The notes below the pieces were generated by a model that had not been told where the DNA came from, did no database searches, and worked only from the letters and a program-made list of their open reading frames with translations. A stretch of 64,000 nt of DNA from the NCBI GenBank assembly GCA_977017575.1, contig CDRNVI010000039.1, forward strand, positions 248,001 through 312,000, in the 5' to 3' direction. Positions 20,088-29,527 of this stretch are shown piece after piece (position 1 is the stretch's first letter; the number at the start of each line of letters is the position of its first letter). This DNA is from Paramoeba atlantica (lineage: Eukaryota; Discosea). The translations under genes were made by a program, and so were the position numbers.

Positions 20088-20462
20088 CTAAGTTCTTCTT
20101 CGTTTAATGGTTGGCCCTTCATCACATATCATATCATTCCCTGAACAACCAATGTCCTTTTCTAGTGATGCGGGCTTTTGTTGAAGAACGTTTTCCTGTT
20201 TTCTAGGGGCGTTTGACTTCAGACGCTTCCTCAATAATCCACGCGCTCTCTTGCTTAAATGTTTTTGTGTTTTTTCCGTTTCTATTGTGTAAGCTGTATT
20301 CTTCAGATGTGCCTGTTTAGTGATCGAAGACTCCATTTCATAACGTGTGCGCTTCCTCTTCGTTTTCTCAAGCCTTTGCAATCGCTGTTCATCAAGGCGT
20401 TTTTGCAGTTTCATTGTTTGCTCATTCAATTGTTTCTGCCTTTCGCGACGTTTCTTTCCCAT
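20088..20462 (-). CDS. Small basic coiled-coil protein, unknown
   Basis: Starting at ATG 20460-20462 this is a 124-residue protein, very rich in Lys, Arg and Gln. It opens MGKKRRERQKQLNEQ and continues as one long charged helix, with LSKRARGLLRKRLKS in the middle and the C-terminus PTIKRRRT, which is a good nuclear localisation signal. The composition resembles small nucleolar or rRNA-processing proteins, but no family is recognised. It lies 195 nt upstream of RPN5 on the same strand. Confidence 0.6.
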   Translation of the reverse strand: MGKKRRERQKQLNEQTMKLQKRLDEQRLQRLEKTKRKRTRYEMESSITKQAHLKNTAYTIETEKTQKHLSKRARGLLRKRLKSNAPRKQENVLQQKPASLEKDIGCSGNDMICDEGPTIKRRRT

Positions 20463-20748
20463 TTCAAAATAAGAAATTATGGTTGAAAGTAAAATAATAT
20501 AGGTCATCGAATGCAAAACTAGTAGGATACTCGAAAAGACCTAGAACTAGATTTGGCGTGGCATATCAAAAAAAAAATTAAACGAAGTTTAATGGATGGA
20601 CAGACGAAATTTAATAGTGGAAATTAGAAATCTCGGAAGCTTTTCGCCCTAAGACAGTCTAATTGGTCTCAATATCGGTCTGTATTTATAAGAGCACGAA
20701 CCTGTCATTTTCCATTAAAAAAATTACGTAGAATGTTTCCTATAAGGC

Positions 20749-21345
20749 CTAAAAGTTGTCCAACTTTCTATTTTGTGAAACAGGTCGGTACGAAAAAGAC
20801 CGAAGACTGGACTCCGTGCGAATAGAGTCAGTGTCACTACCCGCCATCGTTTCATTGTCATCATGATCTCCAAAGCGAAAGTTCAAGAATCTAGCCATAA
20901 ACCAAGTGTAGGATAACCAAATACACATAGAGAATGTGATCCACGTTACTGTTGAGATAATAAAACATAAACACTGTGTGTTGCAAAGAAATCCATGCAA
21001 GTGCACAAGGTAGGCCTCCACTATCCAGCAAGGAAGAATGTGTGGAAAATATATAAGAGCGAATCCCAGTGTGATTCGTCGACGTCTCTCATTTGGAAGC
21101 ATTTCATGTCCGAAACGATAGACCTGCATCCAACAGGCCGAAGCGCCGAATAGGTAAAGTGCGGCCCCCGTGCTCAGACAAATGGCGTAAACCAAAGCTA
21201 TGGTTGAACCTAAAAGAGAAGTTTCAACCCAGAGAAAAGTCCACCAGTAGTAAAGTGACACTATGTAGTGCGAAAGACACCAATACAACAGAAAAAGTGT
21301 TGTTCGTGGTAAACGAATGAAACTAAACACGGCTTGCAGCGCCAT
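20749..21345 (-). CDS. Multi-pass membrane protein, unknown
   Basis: A 198-residue protein with about four hydrophobic segments: near 12-32 (LPRTTLFLLYWCLSHYIVSL), 36-66 (a long Leu/Ala-rich stretch), 92-112 (LGFALIYFPHILPCWIVEAY) and 122-148 (CLCFIISTVTWITFSMCIWL). A charged turn (GHEMLPNERRRR) separates segments two and three. The C-terminal 45 residues are hydrophilic and Ser-rich (SDTDSIRTESSLRSFSYR) and probably face the cytosol, with possible phosphorylation sites. I do not recognise the family. Confidence 0.6.
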   Translation of the reverse strand: MALQAVFSFIRLPRTTLFLLYWCLSHYIVSLYYWWTFLWVETSLLGSTIALVYAICLSTGAALYLFGASACWMQVYRFGHEMLPNERRRRITLGFALIYFPHILPCWIVEAYLVHLHGFLCNTQCLCFIISTVTWITFSMCIWLSYTWFMARFLNFRFGDHDDNETMAGSDTDSIRTESSLRSFSYRPVSQNRKLDNF

Positions 21346-21836
21346 ACGTTATCGTTGTGTTAGAGAGGAAGCGCAGTACCTACTGGAATAACATTTTTAG
21401 TATTGTTAATGAAATGTGTAGCAAATTTCACGAACGGACAAAACGACTTCTAGCGTTTAAGCAGAAATATATTAAAAAAAGATGATAGAATAGAACTATT
21501 CCAATGCAATCGTTATACTACACGCAATCGTTATACTGTGTATGTAATACACAGCATAATTTTTATACAAGTCGGGTACCTTGTGTTTAAAATTTCATTT
21601 CAGAGAGCAAGGTTCATAGAAACATGGCTACAAGATATCCAATGATCAAGGGAATCTCTCTTCCTCTGGGATCTTCAAACCATCAAAGTTTTTCTAAAGT
21701 ATCTCAAAATATAAAATCCTCATACAAAACCGCACTATCGATGCATTAGAGAGAGAGAGAGAGAGCTGTACTGTCGATTTCCCACATCAATAGGAACACA
21801 TGAAGAGAATCAACAACCGGATAAAAACGCAATAGT
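21346..21836. other. Intergenic region with GA microsatellite
   Basis: No gene is seen. Around 21502-21533 the 13 nt word CAATCGTTATACT occurs twice, followed by a 7 bp hairpin CTGTGTA/TACACAG. A GA dinucleotide run of 18 nt lies at 21748-21765, which on the minus strand is a CT tract 3' of the TUTase-like gene. Confidence 0.5.
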
Positions 21837-24122
21837 TTATCGACGACGAGTAAGCATGCGTAGGCTCCAGCATTGCGATGGCTGAAACATATGTCCAAGA
21901 TCATGTGTTCGAAGGTTTGTTGACATTCCGAGAGGAACTTCAAGACTTTGAGGTTTCTGTGGCTTTACATCACCCACAGGTTCAACAACGAAGGGGTTTG
22001 AATACTCAGTGTTTGACAAGCCTTTACTCATCTTCGTCAGCAAGGTTTCTGTCCAAACTTGTTGCCTCTGCGCACTAAATTTGCTTGTACAAGATTGTGA
22101 GAATTCTGGATGCTTGTCCGTACCTTGCTCTCTAGCGTTATCCTCCGGCTGTATTGATGGAGTATTTACCTTAGAGTTGCATACGTCATTTGGCAATGTG
22201 CTGGATGTAATAGGTTTAGTCTTTACTTCTTGATGTTTTAGCTTTTCTTGAGCTTTAGCTTCCATACGCTTTAGCCTCTCTCTAATCTTTTTCGGCCGTT
22301 CTCGTTCTCTAACTTTTTTTTTCTTGTCGGAAGTGAAATGTTTTAATTTTTTATCGAAGTCGTTTACCAGATCCATACTTTTTCTGATGATTTTTCTTTC
22401 TTTCTTAACGGACCTCTCTTCTTCCGGAGTTCTCGGAAGACGCACTTCATCAGTGTCATCGAGTAATAGACCTGCACAACGAAACAATCGAACAGATTTC
22501 AGCGCGCTTCGGAGAATGGAGATATAGTGCTCTGCTCCGGGTAGATCTGCCACCTTAGTTTCCACAAGATCCATAAGTTGTCGGAACGGTACTGACTCTA
22601 AACGCCTAACAATCTCGAGTGCAAGAGAAGCCATGTGAACAGCAGTTTCTTTTTCCTCCTTGCTGAACACAGGTGAGAAAAGAGTACATCGCAAAGGGTC
22701 CTTTGTGCCTAACTCATTGCTAGCCTCTACAAATTTTTCTTTCATAAAGCTATATCGCTGCCAACTCATGTGTCTTCCCAAATTGAAGTCAACTTCATAA
22801 GGGTCTTCAATCGCTACGTAATATTGCAGGGACTTTTTTCTCGAACCCGATTGTCCTGCATCGCTTCCCCACTTAAGGAATTCTTTCATTGTGGACTTTT
22901 TGCGATTAATAGTTATAACGTGCGAATCCCAGGAAAAATCATTGGCAAAATAATGGAAAAAGTTTTGCAATAAACGACCCATCTTTCCCCAAAGCTCGTT
23001 GGGAAGGTAACATGGATTATATTGTGGTGCAACGGGCAAGAGTAATGGATTTTCAGGAATGCTCTCAGGGGATACATACTCTACTACGCCCTCGCGAAGG
23101 AGAAAGTGTAGCCACATAACGTGAAAAGCATATGTACATAGCCAGCCACATGAACTATTGTTCAGGCCTGTGCATTTGCTCCAGTTCTTAATCGCATGAG
23201 CACCGACACTAACCATTGGATTCTGTTGGATGTATCGTTGAAGCAGGTAGCTATTTCGAAGTCCAAACGCGCGTGTGCTTAGATCAAAATCTACTGAGAA
23301 GAGAGCTATACGGGCTAGGGCTTGTCGATGAGTCTCATTAGAAAGTCCTGCTTGATTAGATAAAGTCTTAAGGGATAACACAACGGAGGCTATCGGTGCA
23401 GGACCAATTTTTGGCGTGGTTCTCAGCTTTACGTAAGCATCGAATACATACTTTTGCTCTGGAAATGTAATAGTTAGGTAATTCCCATGATCTCCGCTCC
23501 AATTAAATAATAACGGTACATCCGGCAGCATTTCCTGTATCCGTTTTCCAACATTTTCTTGAGATTGAGTTAAGAGATCGCCACTGTACCCAGGTTTTTG
23601 AAATATTACGATGAGACAGAGAGAGTTGCCTTCCTCGTTTCCGTTTCCCTGAGGCACATCCGTGCCGCAGTACTCGATAAGCGATACTTGGTTCAGGTTA
23701 TTCTTCTTCTCACCCCGAATTTTCGAATACTTTAGAATTGGAACACGTGCACCCGTGATGGATAGTACGTGACGGGGTTCCGCAAGCCTACCCAATGTCG
23801 AACTGCATTCTAAAATAACCAACCTCTCGTTGTGAGGAGGCCAGCGCCCTTTCGCCCATGCATTCGGATCGATACATGTGAAGTCAATGTCGGAGTCTCC
23901 GTCCCACATTTGGTGCGCAACACAGCTCCCAAAAACATACACATGGGCTCCAGGATAGTGCCGCCGGACAACTTGCTCGAGTTGCTCACGTGCTTGTAAC
24001 ATCCTGTTAAACTTCATTCTGCCTTTCGTGGTATCTTGCGGATACAAGCGTAGGTGTCCGCCCCATAAAGTATATAGCTTTTCTTGCTTTCGAGCTTTCG
24101 ATTTCGAAGATTCTTGGGTCAT
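21837..24122 (-). CDS. TUTase/non-canonical poly(A) polymerase-like nucleotidyltransferase
   Basis: A 761-residue DNA polymerase-beta-type nucleotidyltransferase that should add UMP or AMP to RNA 3' ends. The catalytic core reads VFGSCVAHQMWDGDSDIDF, with G65-S66 and the metal-binding D78 and D80. The third carboxylate is probably in SVDFDLSTRAFGLRNS (about 276-291), about 200 residues later. Ordinary TUTases have a gap of about 50-60; a large insertion here is the hallmark of kinetoplastid RNA-editing TUTases RET1 and RET2. Next come LLQRYIQQNP..GAHAIKNWSKCTGLNNSS and the PAP-associated region (CGWLCTYAFHVMWLHFLL, ENPLLLPVAPQYNPCYLP, LLQNFFHYFANDFSWDSHVITI). The last 200 residues are Lys/Glu-rich coil and a disordered tail. 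No clear mitochondrial presequence is seen, so compartment and exact orthology are open. Confidence 0.85.
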   Translation of the reverse strand: MTQESSKSKARKQEKLYTLWGGHLRLYPQDTTKGRMKFNRMLQAREQLEQVVRRHYPGAHVYVFGSCVAHQMWDGDSDIDFTCIDPNAWAKGRWPPHNERLVILECSSTLGRLAEPRHVLSITGARVPILKYSKIRGEKKNNLNQVSLIEYCGTDVPQGNGNEEGNSLCLIVIFQKPGYSGDLLTQSQENVGKRIQEMLPDVPLLFNWSGDHGNYLTITFPEQKYVFDAYVKLRTTPKIGPAPIASVVLSLKTLSNQAGLSNETHRQALARIALFSVDFDLSTRAFGLRNSYLLQRYIQQNPMVSVGAHAIKNWSKCTGLNNSSCGWLCTYAFHVMWLHFLLREGVVEYVSPESIPENPLLLPVAPQYNPCYLPNELWGKMGRLLQNFFHYFANDFSWDSHVITINRKKSTMKEFLKWGSDAGQSGSRKKSLQYYVAIEDPYEVDFNLGRHMSWQRYSFMKEKFVEASNELGTKDPLRCTLFSPVFSKEEKETAVHMASLALEIVRRLESVPFRQLMDLVETKVADLPGAEHYISILRSALKSVRLFRCAGLLLDDTDEVRLPRTPEEERSVKKERKIIRKSMDLVNDFDKKLKHFTSDKKKKVRERERPKKIRERLKRMEAKAQEKLKHQEVKTKPITSSTLPNDVCNSKVNTPSIQPEDNAREQGTDKHPEFSQSCTSKFSAQRQQVWTETLLTKMSKGLSNTEYSNPFVVEPVGDVKPQKPQSLEVPLGMSTNLRTHDLGHMFQPSQCWSLRMLTRRR

Positions 24123-24145
24123 ACTGTGAGTAAATACAGTGTACG
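24123..24145 (-). promoter_or_regulatory. Predicted spliced-leader acceptor for the TUTase-like gene
   Basis: The minus strand reads CACTGTATTTACTCACAGT directly before the ATG at 24120-24122. The CAG (AG at 24125-24124) would leave a 1 nt 5' UTR. The pyrimidine tract is short, so this is weaker than the UTP13 site. Confidence 0.35.
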
Positions 24146-24856
24146 TATGGAATCAAAGGCAAAGGAGAATACTGTACACGTTGGAACATAAATAAAATAC
24201 GCGGAACATGTTGTATGTACAATTGCATGCTGTACTGCCGTACAATCCGTACTATTAAATTAATTGAGTTTTGTAAATGCATGATTGTAAGAAAAGGTGA
24301 TCAATAAATTCTCAATAATTCGAACTTGCCATTCAGAAGTTTGAGAGAGATAGCTTAATACGGTTCTCTTCACCGGATACCCAGCCTACCCGGTCACTAG
24401 AAATTCCAAGGCCGCCTCTGAGAAAAAGTGCCACATTTTGTCCCAAATCTATCGAAGTTTCTGTGAGGATTTCGAAAGGCAAAAGGCTGAACATGAAAGA
24501 CAAGACAAGAGCGCGTGATAAGAGCCTTTGTTTGAGCAAAGCAAAGCATATCTACATTGAATTGAATCGAGTTTTTGAGAAGCCTACAACAGACATTCAA
24601 GCGTCCATCGATCTTTTAACACTTAAGTGCCTTCTAATATTACTTTAATAATGAAAGTAAGGAAAGTTTCACTATTCTTAAGTGCATACCTTAGCGAGTA
24701 CGGCGTGTACATACGATTTGGCGAGTACATGCGAGTAAGTAGAGTTCCTGTACTAAATTACTGGAGTGCCAGTACCAGAAAGACTTCTACAAGACCAAAA
24801 GATTGGATCCCCAAGTTGGAGGTCAGTACAGTAGAAAGCGTAGTGGGATATGCGAC
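24123..24856. other. Long intergenic region, no assured gene
   Basis: This 0.73 kb is one of the longest element-free gaps. A 53-codon minus-strand frame (24333-24494, MFSLLPFEILTE...) has a vague likeness to the start of Sm-like proteins but lacks the Sm2 motif, so I do not call it. No tRNA, snoRNA box pair or repeat could be supported. Confidence 0.4.
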
Positions 24857-26266
24857 TTAGCACTTGAATCGACCTTCTAGAAGATCACGTGTGAAAATTT
24901 TCCAATCGTTTAATACATACTCTGCAAGCGAGGGATCGCTCACTAATATACCGCCACCCCGATTTACGATATCGAGAGCTGTGGATTCATGACGTCCCCG
25001 CAGGGAGACGCAAATGCGTTTATCCAGAAAGGGCGGAGGAGCATATCGCGTACCATACTCCCTTTCGCCGACCCAACATCGATGTTCAACGCAGGCTTCC
25101 AAGTACGCGCTTGGTAAAACCCAAATTCCAGTTACCAGAGCGTGTAATACCTTCATGGTCACCCTCCTTACGTGTCCTTGAGGCACGATAAGGTGAGTTA
25201 CTCGACTAGAAAGCGATCCATTATGTGAAAGCTCCAAACTGACCTCTTTTGCCATTGAAATCACGCTGGATAGGAAGGTGAGGTGAGACGCAATTTTTCC
25301 AATATCACAACTCTCGTCGAATCCAGTCGCGGCAAAGCAACGGAAAGCTGCATCGGCATCTTTTGTTGCCTCTTTTTTCGATTTAAGATTTTGTCGAAGT
25401 GCATTCAGTTCTTGAGTAATTTCAGAATATCGAGTATGCATTTGTTGTCTTTCAAGTTTCATGGCATTGATTTCGTTTTCTTGTTCCATTGCCATTGTGT
25501 TATGCTTCTGTTTCATAGCGTTTATTTGTTTATTCGCCGATTGCAGCTCTAAATGAAAGACAGACTCTCTTTCTTGGAGGTACAACTGCTGTTGAGAAAG
25601 AAGGTTATCTTGTTCCAAAACCCGTGCTTCGAGTTTCAAGTATTTCTTTTCTGCCTCGTAGGTTCGAGATAGAGATTTTTCTAAGGCAGAAGGGGCGTTT
25701 TCTAAAACACATTTAAGAAGATAATTTTTATTCTCACCCGATTCTGATCTTGAATCAGCCTTGAGATATTCTTTTGCTAACAAACGTAGTACGACACACT
25801 CTAGCTGAAGACTGTTTACCGCATCCTGAAGCGATCGAATCTCAACACGTAGGTTATTTTCGATGGAAATAATGCCAGCTCCAGGGTGCTGCATAGCGGG
25901 AGGATTCGATACGCTAGGAAAAGTATTACGATCATTTCGAAGATTTGATTCAGATGAGAGGTAAGGCGAAATGTCCCCATCTTTACGCTTCAATAATGGT
26001 TGACCCAGTGGAATCTCGAGTGCCTCCTCTTCAGAACGCAAAGAGTTGGATTTTTCGGCCAATAGAAAAGGGGTTACACTTTCCGTTGAACATTCAGCAG
26101 ACGAAAGCCTTTGCTTTTTAGATCCAATGAAACTATCCGAGGTTCTACTTTGCAGCTTCTGGCTGCTCTTTTCTTGGTCAGATGGATAAGTAGATTGCGA
26201 GTTCTCGGAAGTAGAACTTGAACTGATGCGAGTTAGCGAGTCAGGAAGGTCGGGTAAACTATTCAT
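24857..26266 (-). CDS. Coiled-coil protein with C-terminal BRCT domain(s)
   Basis: A 469-residue protein in three parts. Residues 1-125 are Ser-rich and look disordered, with several SxxP and Ser/Thr clusters. About 130-310 is a long coiled coil (heptad-like LQDAVNSLQLECVVLRLL, LYLQERESVFHLELQSANKQ and so on, given here in pieces). About 320-469 is a BRCT-type region: VTHLIVPQGHVRRVTMKVLHALVTG, then IWVLPSAYLEACVEHRCWVGE with the conserved Trp, then a second unit DKRICVSL..ALDIVNRGGGILVS. The order of disordered start, coil and C-terminal BRCT is that of kinetoplastid kinetochore protein KKT4, which is a candidate identity only; many repair and checkpoint proteins also carry BRCT pairs. Confidence 0.7.
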   Translation of the reverse strand: MNSLPDLPDSLTRISSSSTSENSQSTYPSDQEKSSQKLQSRTSDSFIGSKKQRLSSAECSTESVTPFLLAEKSNSLRSEEEALEIPLGQPLLKRKDGDISPYLSSESNLRNDRNTFPSVSNPPAMQHPGAGIISIENNLRVEIRSLQDAVNSLQLECVVLRLLAKEYLKADSRSESGENKNYLLKCVLENAPSALEKSLSRTYEAEKKYLKLEARVLEQDNLLSQQQLYLQERESVFHLELQSANKQINAMKQKHNTMAMEQENEINAMKLERQQMHTRYSEITQELNALRQNLKSKKEATKDADAAFRCFAATGFDESCDIGKIASHLTFLSSVISMAKEVSLELSHNGSLSSRVTHLIVPQGHVRRVTMKVLHALVTGIWVLPSAYLEACVEHRCWVGEREYGTRYAPPPFLDKRICVSLRGRHESTALDIVNRGGGILVSDPSLAEYVLNDWKIFTRDLLEGRFKC

Positions 26267-26650
26267 TTTGTGCTAAATACATTGCCATTAATCAAATACA
26301 CACATTGAAAATTAATCAGAAGATTTTCTAATTACAGTTTCATTTTTTTTAAAAGAAAGTTTACACATACCAAACAAATTCAAGCGATGTGCATGCAAGA
26401 ATTGTTTTTACTACTCTGCGTTTTTCGTGTAAGATGCACCTAGCTGTGCATACAAAATTCAAGAATCCATAGAAGGAAATTTATTTATTTCCCATTCACT
26501 GGATGACGGTAGTAAGATCATACTCTAAAACCTACTCTAAGAAAACTAAAACAAATCTAAAACCAAGATTCTCGAACGAGAAAAAAATAACGTTCAGCGA
26601 AAAAGACATCGCTGTAAAACAATAAAAACCAACGATATACTCTATTCCTC
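26267..26650. other. Intergenic region BRCT protein / DOT1
   Basis: AT-rich 0.38 kb. A T/A-rich tract lies upstream of the BRCT gene at about 26330-26360. No gene, RNA or repeat is seen. Confidence 0.45.
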
Positions 26651-28093
26651 TTACAGCACCTCTTCTTGCTCTTCTTTTTGGCCTGTTTCAGTCTTTACCT
26701 TTTTTTCTTTTTCCTGGTACGTATAAAAGGGTAAGACTTCCGTCTCACTCCACTCTACTGAGCCCGGCTGCCATAGATGATTACGCATGACTGGGAAGCG
26801 GTTGTAAGGTACAGGGTTACGCAAACGAGCAAGCATGCGTTCGTGCGGATAAACGTCTGTCATGGTCGCCACTCCACGAAGTGAGGGTACCTGAGGCAGG
26901 ACTTCACTCATGCGATAATTCAACATACTGCCAAATAGAAGATTCGCGGCCCACACCGCCGTGGGAGCCTTTGGGGCTGTCTTATCTTTAGGGCTAATGG
27001 AACGACGAAGAACAGCAATCATATCTTCCGCAAGAAACGTTACGTTTCCTACCTTCCGGTCAGGATACCTCTTGACCCACTCAGCTCGTATTTTAGGCCA
27101 AGCGACTTCTGCGAGCTCCACGTTGGGACGTTGAATTTCCACCCCGATAGCGTCCGCCCCTGTTTGCAATGCAACTTGCATAACGACACTTCCATGTCCA
27201 CTGCCAAGATCCCAGAACACGTCTGAAGAAGAAACCTTCAATAACCGAATCAGCCGAGAAACAAAGTTCGGAAGAATACTCTTTGCGTTGAGTATACGCA
27301 GTCCGCTCACACGAGATTTTCCCGTTCCCTTCAAATGTCGCCAAATCAACTCTTTCATCTCGACACAATCACACACTTCAATACCCATAGGGCAATGGTA
27401 GCACGCACTACCATTCGGGGACTCTCGCAAAGGGATTCGAAGAGGGTTACTACGCTTTCCGGTTCCGACCAGAACCCCCGGGATATCAATCTCAACACGG
27501 CTTCCTCGACCCATACGACCTATAGGGCTGAAATCCAGTGCTTTTGAAGGTGTCGAAGGCTTGACTACCGCCGAAGGCTTGACCGTAGGCGAGACTTTCC
27601 TATCCTGTGTCTTGCCCGTGTCTTCTTTCTTTTCCCGTCGACCGTTTTCTAACTTTGCCGTTGATTTCTTCACCGTACTTTCGTGCAGTTTTTTTCCGGT
27701 GGTTTCTTTTAGGGGCTTGCCGACAACCAATTCTGATTTTCCTGGTTTCGTTGTTTTAGAGCCCGGCTTTGTGGGAGGGGGAAGTTTTTGTGTTGCCTTT
27801 GTGTGCTTGTCTTCGTATTCAAGCACTTTGTTGACTTTGCGTAGGAGGGTGACATCATCCAGCCGAGAGCGTGTCATGGATCGTGTGGTGATGCGAGCCA
27901 CTTGTCTCACATCTTCAGGGGAGGAGGCGCGAAAAGAGCTGGTGTCGCGTACCGGGGAGAGACTCTTGGTGCTGGACCGGAGAAGACGAGAGTGTAGAGA
28001 GGCGCCGGCATCGCGTGTCATGCGTCCGTGTGCGGCTCCGTCTTGGCGATTTACAATCGTCGGGGAAGGTTTCTTGCGAGAGGACTCGGTCAT
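26651..28093 (-). CDS. DOT1: DOT1-type histone H3 lysine methyltransferase
   Basis: Class I SAM methyltransferase that modifies the globular domain of histone H3 (K79 in most eukaryotes, K76 in trypanosomes). ATG 28091-28093 (MTESSRKK) follows a run of TTCTTCTTACTTCTTACTTC and gives 480 residues. Residues 1-220 are basic and disordered, with Ser-Arg and Lys-Pro stretches likely to bind nucleic acid or nucleosomes. The catalytic part shows SDVFWDLGSGHGSVVMQVAL with motif I DLGSGHG at 295-301, GVEIQRPNVELAE, VTFLAEDMI and AVWAANLLFGSMLNYRMSEVL, which matches the DOT1 'VNNFAFG' segment. Just upstream is a Cys cluster, CYHC at 231-234 and CDC at 241-243, that could bind zinc. The long N-terminal extension is unlike the roughly 280-residue trypanosome DOT1 proteins. 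Confidence 0.88.
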   Translation of the reverse strand: MTESSRKKPSPTIVNRQDGAAHGRMTRDAGASLHSRLLRSSTKSLSPVRDTSSFRASSPEDVRQVARITTRSMTRSRLDDVTLLRKVNKVLEYEDKHTKATQKLPPPTKPGSKTTKPGKSELVVGKPLKETTGKKLHESTVKKSTAKLENGRREKKEDTGKTQDRKVSPTVKPSAVVKPSTPSKALDFSPIGRMGRGSRVEIDIPGVLVGTGKRSNPLRIPLRESPNGSACYHCPMGIEVCDCVEMKELIWRHLKGTGKSRVSGLRILNAKSILPNFVSRLIRLLKVSSSDVFWDLGSGHGSVVMQVALQTGADAIGVEIQRPNVELAEVAWPKIRAEWVKRYPDRKVGNVTFLAEDMIAVLRRSISPKDKTAPKAPTAVWAANLLFGSMLNYRMSEVLPQVPSLRGVATMTDVYPHERMLARLRNPVPYNRFPVMRNHLWQPGSVEWSETEVLPFYTYQEKEKKVKTETGQKEEQEEVL

Positions 28094-28487
28094 AGGAAGT
28101 AAGAAGTAAGAAGAAGAATATATCAACAGATGCTACGCAACTTTTACTGTGTTCGAAAAAAAAACGCTAACATCAACGTTTCTTACGAATTCAAACGTAT
28201 TAAATAACTGAGGGAAACCTATGCGGTCGAACGACGACTTTTTCATTGAAACTTTCATTACCATATTCCAATGAATGTATCCCGAATGGTCTCGAAGCAA
28301 ACGTAGTGCTATAGCTAAATGGTGGAAGGTAGTACGTGGTTACTGCCTCGTAGTACGTGGTTACTGCCTCTGTAATATGTAGTATAATGTAATAGTACTG
28401 GTATATATTGGTATGGTATTCGCATAGGATTGATATAGATAGCACGCAATGTGCAGCCCAGCGTTTTAAGAAAGGTAGAATGAAATA
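28094..28487. other. Intergenic region with 21 bp tandem duplication
   Basis: No gene is seen. A perfect 21 bp direct tandem repeat lies at 28329-28349 and 28350-28370 (unit GTAGTACGTGGTTACTGCCT plus C). A shorter ATGTAGTATAATGTAATAGTA region follows. Confidence 0.6.
28329..28370. repeat. Two-copy 21 bp tandem repeat
   Basis: Two identical adjacent 21 nt units. Their perfection suggests a recent slippage duplication. They lie between the DOT1 start and the end of LRR member 2, so in an untranslated or spacer region. Confidence 0.85.
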
Positions 28488-29381
28488 CTATATTTGCACG
28501 CATATGGGAGCAGGGACAGGGGTATACGAAGATATAGAATTTCCCCCAAGCCGCACTATTTTTAAACTCCTAGGAAGAGTGGTCAGATCTACATGACCAG
28601 AAAAATTATTTTCGTCCAAAGTAATCATTATTATGCATTTAGGAAGACAACTTAAATCGATAGATCCGTGAAGACGGTTCGCTTCTAGACACAATACAGT
28701 CAGGCGAGAGGGTAAGCTTGTGAGAACCACATTTCCCGAAAACAAATTATGTGAGACATAGAGCTCCTTCATTGAAGAAGGAAGTAAATCGATTTGGAGA
28801 GATCCGCTCATTTGATTTCTTGAAAGATTTAGAAAGGACATTGTACCAGGGAGTTGCTCTAATTCCGCACTACCTTCTAAACAGTTGCTCAACACGTCAA
28901 GAGTTAGCATAGTGCGAGGCATATGAGAAAGATCAAGTTCATTAGAAAACTTATTTTTGCGTAGAACAAGAATTTCCATGGCATGTGGAAGTTCATATAG
29001 TGGAACTGATCCCTCCAGAATATTCATTGTATCATGCACCATCACATTGCTAAGATCTACTGTCCGAGTGGTGGAAGGAAGATACTTCCAACATGGTGTA
29101 CCATGGAGATTAAAGTCTGGCCACAATACGTATTTAACTTCAAAATCCCCATTACAATGTACACCTTTCCAGGTGCAAGCATCAGCATCGGAATTCCATG
29201 TGATATCCTGACCAGTAATGTTGCTAACAAATCGCACAAGAAGATATTGAGAAGGTAATTGTGCACCTCGAACCTTTGCTGCACGGGAAGAAGGAATTGA
29301 AAATTCATTACTTGACGAAGCTTGTGCGGAGTACCTTTTGTTTTGAGAAACATCGTCTTGGCACCGAATCTGACAGGTCAT
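28488..29381 (-). CDS. Leucine-rich repeat protein, family member 2
   Basis: A 297-residue paralogue of the LRR proteins at 14962-15789 and 31361-32062. The cap reads DITWNSDADACTWKGVHCNG (about 75-94), followed by VKYVLWPDFNLHG and CWKYLPSTTRTVDLSN. Seven or eight repeats follow, among them LPHAMEILVLRKNKFSNEL, MPRTMLTLDVLSNCLEG, LPGTMSFLNLSRNQMSG, LPSSMKELYVSHNLFSG, LPSRLTVLCLEANRLHG and LPRSLKIVRLGGNSISS. The spacing is 23 residues. Residues 1-40 are Cys/Ser-rich and not an obvious signal peptide. The start ATG is at 29379-29381. It lies 146 nt downstream in map terms of the PIG-A stop, and PIG-A is bracketed by two members of this family. Confidence 0.75.
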   Translation of the reverse strand: MTCQIRCQDDVSQNKRYSAQASSSNEFSIPSSRAAKVRGAQLPSQYLLVRFVSNITGQDITWNSDADACTWKGVHCNGDFEVKYVLWPDFNLHGTPCWKYLPSTTRTVDLSNVMVHDTMNILEGSVPLYELPHAMEILVLRKNKFSNELDLSHMPRTMLTLDVLSNCLEGSAELEQLPGTMSFLNLSRNQMSGSLQIDLLPSSMKELYVSHNLFSGNVVLTSLPSRLTVLCLEANRLHGSIDLSCLPKCIIMITLDENNFSGHVDLTTLPRSLKIVRLGGNSISSYTPVPAPICVQI

Positions 29382-29527
29382 CTTACAGGATGAAAGATTA
29401 AATTTGTTTTTCTACTCCTAGCTGTTGTTGCTAAAAACAGCGGCTCTTTTCCACTACAAGATGGAACAATAGAAGACCGGACTAAAAATAATCTAACGTG
29501 AAATAAATTGAATAGACCCACCAAAAA

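Noticed and set aside
24333-24494. 53-codon minus-strand frame resembling the start of an Sm-like protein
   Set aside because: Only the LPFEIL-type opening is suggestive; the Sm2 motif and normal length are missing, and the match is short enough to be chance.
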